Assembly: GCA_946800325.1 (NCBI GenBank)
Contig: OX326958.1
Coordinates: 7,202,001-7,266,000, forward strand
Origin: Luzula sylvatica
Taxonomy: Eukaryota; Streptophyta; Magnoliopsida; Poales; Juncaceae
DNA: 64,000 bases
Reading direction: 5' to 3'
The position numbers were made by a program, and so were the translations under genes. This document shows positions 59,103 to 64,000 of the stretch, in pieces (position 1 is the first letter of the stretch; every line of letters starts with the position of its first letter). Under the pieces are notes generated by a model that saw only the letters and a program-made list of their open reading frames with translations, did not search any database and had not been told where the DNA came from.

Positions 59103-59824
59103 CAAGGTTACAGAAATCGCTAGGCGCTAGTCGGGCGGACGGGCACCGTCTAGCGCCTAGAGGGATTAATCGGGGATTAATCGGATCTAGGCGGATTTGT
59201 AATTTTACATTATTTTTGTTATTTTTTTAATTTTATATATTATAATTTGTGCTATAATTTTTTATACTAAAAATAATATATATTGATTTATTTAAAACAA
59301 CGTCCAAATTAATCATAACATGAAATCTACATATTAATTTATTTAAAACAACGTCCAAACAAATTATAACACGAAATCTACAAAATAACATTAATACAAA
59401 TTTAAATAAATCACAAAATAAAATTACTAAAAATAGAAATAAGAAATAATGTATATTGATTTATTTAAAACGTCCCAATTAATCATAACATGAAATCCAC
59501 ATATTAATTTATTTAAAACAACGTCCAAACAAATTATAACATGAAATCTACAAAATAACATTAATACAAATTCAAATAAATCACAAAATAAAATTACTAA
59601 AAATAGAAATAAGAAAATAAATGAGTTGTGGATCTTAAAAAAAAAAAAAAAAAAAAAAAAATTATTTGGCCTGGGCGGCCCAGGCGCTATTTAGACGGGC
59701 CTAGACGCTATTTAGGCGGGCCTAGACGGAATTCCGTCTAGACGGGAACGCCTAGGCTTATACGTGGGCGTTTTCCCAACGCCTAGCGCCTAGGCGGCCG
59801 CCTAGGCCGATTTTTACAACATTG
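59103..59824. mobile_element. Copy B of the hAT MITE
   Basis: Equivalent to 23812-24533, with the same 8-bp target duplication ACCGGGAC (59095-59102 and 59825-59832). Near-identical (GGCGGGCC versus GGCGGACC near 59719). Confidence 0.85.
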
Positions 59825-60020
59825 ACCGGGACTTAATGTGTGTTTTAGTTCTGGCAACGTAGATTTTTGTTTTGTTGTAAATTTGTAATATATTCAGAAA
59901 TACTAGTTTGGAAAAGTAAATTAAAAATCTGATATTTCTCGGGTTGTTTTTGATATATTGTAAATATCTCCGACTCACAACTTTAGGTATGGACCAAAAT
60001 CATCTCGTATCAAACGTGTT

Positions 60021-60082
<62 letters not shown>

Positions 60083-60652
60083 ATGTATTTTTCTTGTCAA
60101 GATATTTTCAAGTTTGCAAAAATTTTGTTTTTTTTTTCAAAATATTTTCAAGGTGTATGATTTTTCATATTGTTGTTTATTTTTATATTATTTGATGTTA
60201 GTATTTTTGAAAAAAATATATTTAAGCGGAATGATATAATTCTATAAAGGTTTATTCTAACAATGGCGTTGATATCTCGTGGCGTACACCGCCGACTAAA
60301 AAAAAAATGTAAATTTGTATAATTTGACTTCACTTGAATTTTACATTTTAATTATTCTCCAATATCTTATTTAGAAGTCGTCGGAGAATAATTTTTCGAA
60401 AGAACCAATCAATCGGCGATACAATAGTCATATAACAAAATACCACATTAACAAGGAAACCCTGATACAGGTTTATTGAGATAAGGTTTGTTTAAATAAG
60501 AAATCAGCCACATTTCTTCACACATCCTTGGTGATCATCATACAAATAGTGTTTTTATGACAAATAATGTGATTCCTTTTCTTCAAAATTGATCGTACTA
60601 CTTTTGGCTATTTGGGTATCTTTTTTCTTTTTTTAGCAATGGGAAACAATTT

Positions 60653-61305
60653 GGAGCATTTCTGCATGTAATCCATTTTGAGATGAAAATTTGAAAAATA
60701 ACTCTTTTTCGAAAATATTCCAGAATTGACCCAAAACATGATATATTTGTCAAGATTTTTTAAATCTCGGTGGCACCAATTTTTTAAATCTCGGTGGCAC
60801 CAATTTTTTAAATCTCGGTGGTCCATTTGAATTGTCAAAAAATTATAGGTCAAAATATGATATATTTCTCAAGATTTTACCATAATATCCTCTATGTTCT
60901 AGTTAGTATATTTAAATAAAATGATAAGCAATACATGTTAGTTATTAAGTTAATACATAATTAATATTTATTCGAATTCATAAATTGGAATAAATATTAA
61001 TGAATATTTAATGATATGTTCTAATATCACCTTAATTAAATGTAATAGTTCAGTAATGGAGAATTCGGTGGATACATTTTGGAGGGGAGTATTTTTTTTT
61101 AAAGTGTGAACAGTGAATCTGATATTAAAAAAAGAAATTAACTCTGCTCCAAAATACACCCACCGAATTCTCCATTATTGAACTATTACATTTAATTAAC
61201 GTGAAAATTAGAACATATCATTAAATATTCACAAATATTTATTCAAATTTATGAATTCGAATAAATATTAATTACATATTAAGTTAATAGCTAACATGTA
61301 CTAGT
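60653..61305. mobile_element. Copy B of the truncated Mutator-like MITE
   Basis: Equivalent to 25343-25995, with the same GGAGCATTTCTGCATGTAAT left end and inverted arms. Confidence 0.65.
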
Positions 61306-62194
61306 TATTATTTTATTTAACATTTAACAGTGATGAAAACAAATGATGTTGATTGGAGTTGGATGCTATTTTATATTTTAATGTGTTATATATGATATTG
61401 TCATTTTCATAACTAATTTTGTGCAAAAGAATATAGAAGGAAAATTGAAGTATACAAATAAAAAATAGTTATTTTTAAGTTGCATTTTTTGGAAATTTTT
61501 TATAATTTACATTTCATATGGATATACATAACAATTTTATGCGAAAAAAGCTTTCCAATTTTTATTAGCATAAAAAATAGATTTCCAACTTTTTGTTAAA
61601 GGCGTATGTAAGAAATGAAAAACGTACTAACTTACCGAGATATATTTTGAAATTTTGATGGCATTAAAATGCTCTAAGTTATATCATGTTTTGTGTATTA
61701 TTAAGATGATCTATGTATATGTTTCTTTTATCTTTGTGTTGCTAAAATTAGATTTACAATGTAATTATAATATTTGAATATGAATAATGAGTTTAGTAAT
61801 ATTTTGATACATGGAAGTTCGAACATTAACATTACATTATTTTTGTTTAATATGTATACTAAACGGGCAAATATTATATTTTGAAATTTTTTATCCATAG
61901 AGTCAAAATAATAATTTATCATTTCGTATGATTTTCATTAATGTTCATGTTGTAAAATATTTTTGTATCTTGATATTTGACTATAACCATTAAAATAAAG
62001 AACATAAAATGTATTATGTTTTTTTTTTGTTCAAATTAACTTTGGTATACATATTAGTTTTTTCATTTTTTTTTTCTTTGTAGTAAAAAAGTTTTAGAGT
62101 AAAAAGCTAAATTTTTCATTTTTGGTAGAGTTATTTCATTTTTTATTTTTTTAATAAATTTTTTTTAGAGAGTAATAAGGTAAATTAAATTGTG

Positions 62195-62405
62195 GCCAAA
62201 GGGAATTGAACCTGGTTCATCCATGTGAGAGCCAAAGTTATTTACCATTGAACTAAGTCAAATATGTGTCAACAAATTGAATTTTACTTCTTTTAAACTA
62301 AATACCACAATATTAATTACAAAAATTGTTGAGAGCCGAAATCGAACCATGGACCTAAGAATTAGATGCCATGGAACCGAACCAACTGCGCTACTAATTT
62401 GTTTT
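62195..62405 (-). repeat. Copy B of the tRNA-like modules
   Basis: Equivalent to 26885-27095. The A- and B-box matches are unchanged; one nearby substitution (CCAAAGGG versus CCAAAAGG). Confidence 0.5.
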
Positions 62406-64000
62406 GACATTAAAAGATAATTAACATACTTATTTCTGACGGACACGTGTCAGTCACTTGTGAAAACTCTATATTCTTAATATATAGTATATAAAATATA
62501 TAATAATATATAATATATAATAATAAGTACTTTATTGTGACGGATGAGTTGAAACCATAAACACTTAATTGCCATTAGGACCGTTTTTATCGAATTAATA
62601 AGACATATGCTAACATAATTTAAGAAAATAATGAAGTATATACATGATCATATTTATTAGAATTATAACAATACTATGAGTGATGTATTTATAATTTTAT
62701 ATGATATTGTTATAATTAAGAGTAATGGGTTTTTTTATTGAATACATTCAGAAATAGTTTTACTGTAATGAAAAATTAATTTAAATATCTGGAAGGTATT
62801 TCGAGTATTATCTTAATTGCCTTCTTAAATTTACCTAATTAATTATTCTCTTCAAACTGGAATGCAATTTGCCAAATGTTGACACTGCCCTCTATAAATA
62901 ACATTATAAAAATACAGGTTTAGACATGGGCCCGTTCGGCAAGTGATGGAATAGAGGAACAGAGGAATAGAGAATAGTAAATTAAACCATTTTATTCCAA
63001 CATTGTTCGTCAAAGCTAATGGAATAAAAATGTTGGATTAAAAAAAATGAATGGTAGTAATGACCAAAATGCCCTTTATCGTATAACTTAATTTTTCTCT
63101 AATTAAAATCAAATCAATCAAATAATAATGATAATAATAATAAGTGCTTCTGATTATCCACTTGTTACTCAAGACGGTACATTCACTTGATTTTGGTTTT
63201 TTTAGCGATGCTTCTTTGATTTGTGCTGCGATTTTGGTTGCAATGTTTCAATTTTGGTTTGCTCTGTAATGGAATTGTTTTGTGAATTGCATTGTTCTGA
63301 ATTTGCAAAATATAATTTGGAATAATGCTGATTACCTATATTCTTTTTTAATGTATAATTCAAAAAAGTGCTGTTGATTCATTAGTTTGAGTGAAGTTGA
63401 TTACTTACTTTATGATCCATAAAGCATAACCTTTGACTTTTTTATAATTTTGAAAAGGTTAACCTTGTAAATTGTTTTGAATCTAGCAAACTTAATCATT
63501 TACCATACCTAATTCGATGGCTTTATCTTTTCCCATTCTTTTTAGAAGTTATATTTTATCTTTTTTCATTTCAAGGCGTTTTGGTTTTCTATTAACTTCA
63601 AAGTTCAATATACCATTTTGTCAATGCAGATTTAATACACGTATTTTCATCTTTACCGAGGAGACTGAATTTCATCGACCATACCAGCGATATTGGTTGG
63701 AAAGAGTATATATTCTTCCTCTCTCCTAAAATTTCATCCAAATATTCTCAAAACATGAAATTAATTATTGTATCTTCATAAACAAACTAATGCTAGGTCA
63801 CAAAGAATCCAACCAATCATAGTGGATGCGGGTGTTTACTTAGCGGGCCGAAGCCAATATTTCCAAACCTCAGGAAAACGAGCCACTCCCGATTCCTTCA
63901 AATTCTTCACAGGTAATATTTCCCTATTTTTTTTACATCTTAATGATGTTAAAAAGAATATTTTTTTACATCTTAATGACGGTGGTGGAGAGATCCGTGT

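Larger units (their letters stand above)
55407..64000 (+). repeat. Segmental duplication, copy B (runs off the window)
   Basis: Matches 20093-28377 and then 33318-33630 in the same orientation, 35.3 kb downstream, and continues to the window edge. It lacks the copia element, so 63676-63695 shows the unoccupied target. It carries a longer (TA)n tract, a longer G run near 58871, and a 31-base deletion near 58910 relative to copy A. The left junction is sharp: sequence before 55407 is unrelated to that before 20093, apart from a possible short GAACTCGA match. Confidence 0.95.

Overview
The window looks like nuclear DNA of a flowering plant, most likely a eudicot. The evidence is intron-rich genes with GT-AG splice sites, a chloroplast adenylate kinase of the plant type, SINA-like RING genes, a Ty1/copia retrotransposon, and many small DNA transposons in AT-rich spacers. 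No CRISPR, operon or other prokaryotic structure is present. I could not name the species.

Layout. 1-6189 is AT-rich spacer with a Helitron 3' end, one small unrecognised membrane-protein gene (2965-3321) and a higher-order tandem repeat (5051-5672). 6190-12544 is the conserved genic core: an 18-exon chloroplast adenylate kinase with a C-terminal DUF1995 domain (minus strand) diverges from a 6-exon R3H/double G-patch gene (plus strand). They share a 528-bp intergenic region with two CACGTG boxes and a telo-box. 12545-20014 holds Mutator-like elements with 9-bp target duplications, a Helitron, and a small two-exon C2H2 finger gene.

20093-28377 (continuing at 33318-33630) and 55407-64000 are two direct copies of one roughly 8.6-kb segment, differing by few SNPs. 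The segment holds a short uncharacterised gene, a decayed copy of the G-patch gene with its 3' flank, nested hAT and Mutator-like elements, and tRNA-like sequences. Copy A alone carries an intact 4,935-bp copia element (28378-33312) whose LTRs differ at one base. Copy B is the exact empty site, so the insertion probably came after the duplication.

The unique sequence between the copies holds two damaged SINA-like ubiquitin-ligase genes (34428-35193 and 38854-39957), a second Helitron (40670-41572), another Mutator-like element (42495-43036), a solo LTR of about 1.56 kb (49773-51328), an extremely C/G-rich minisatellite (about 52050-52632), and CLASP-like HEAT-repeat gene remnants next to the left edge of copy B.

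No new multi-gene system was found. The most informative signals are the recent duplication with its empty/filled retrotransposon site, the set of transposons with defined boundaries, the G-run minisatellite, and a SINA-like gene interrupted by one in-frame stop.
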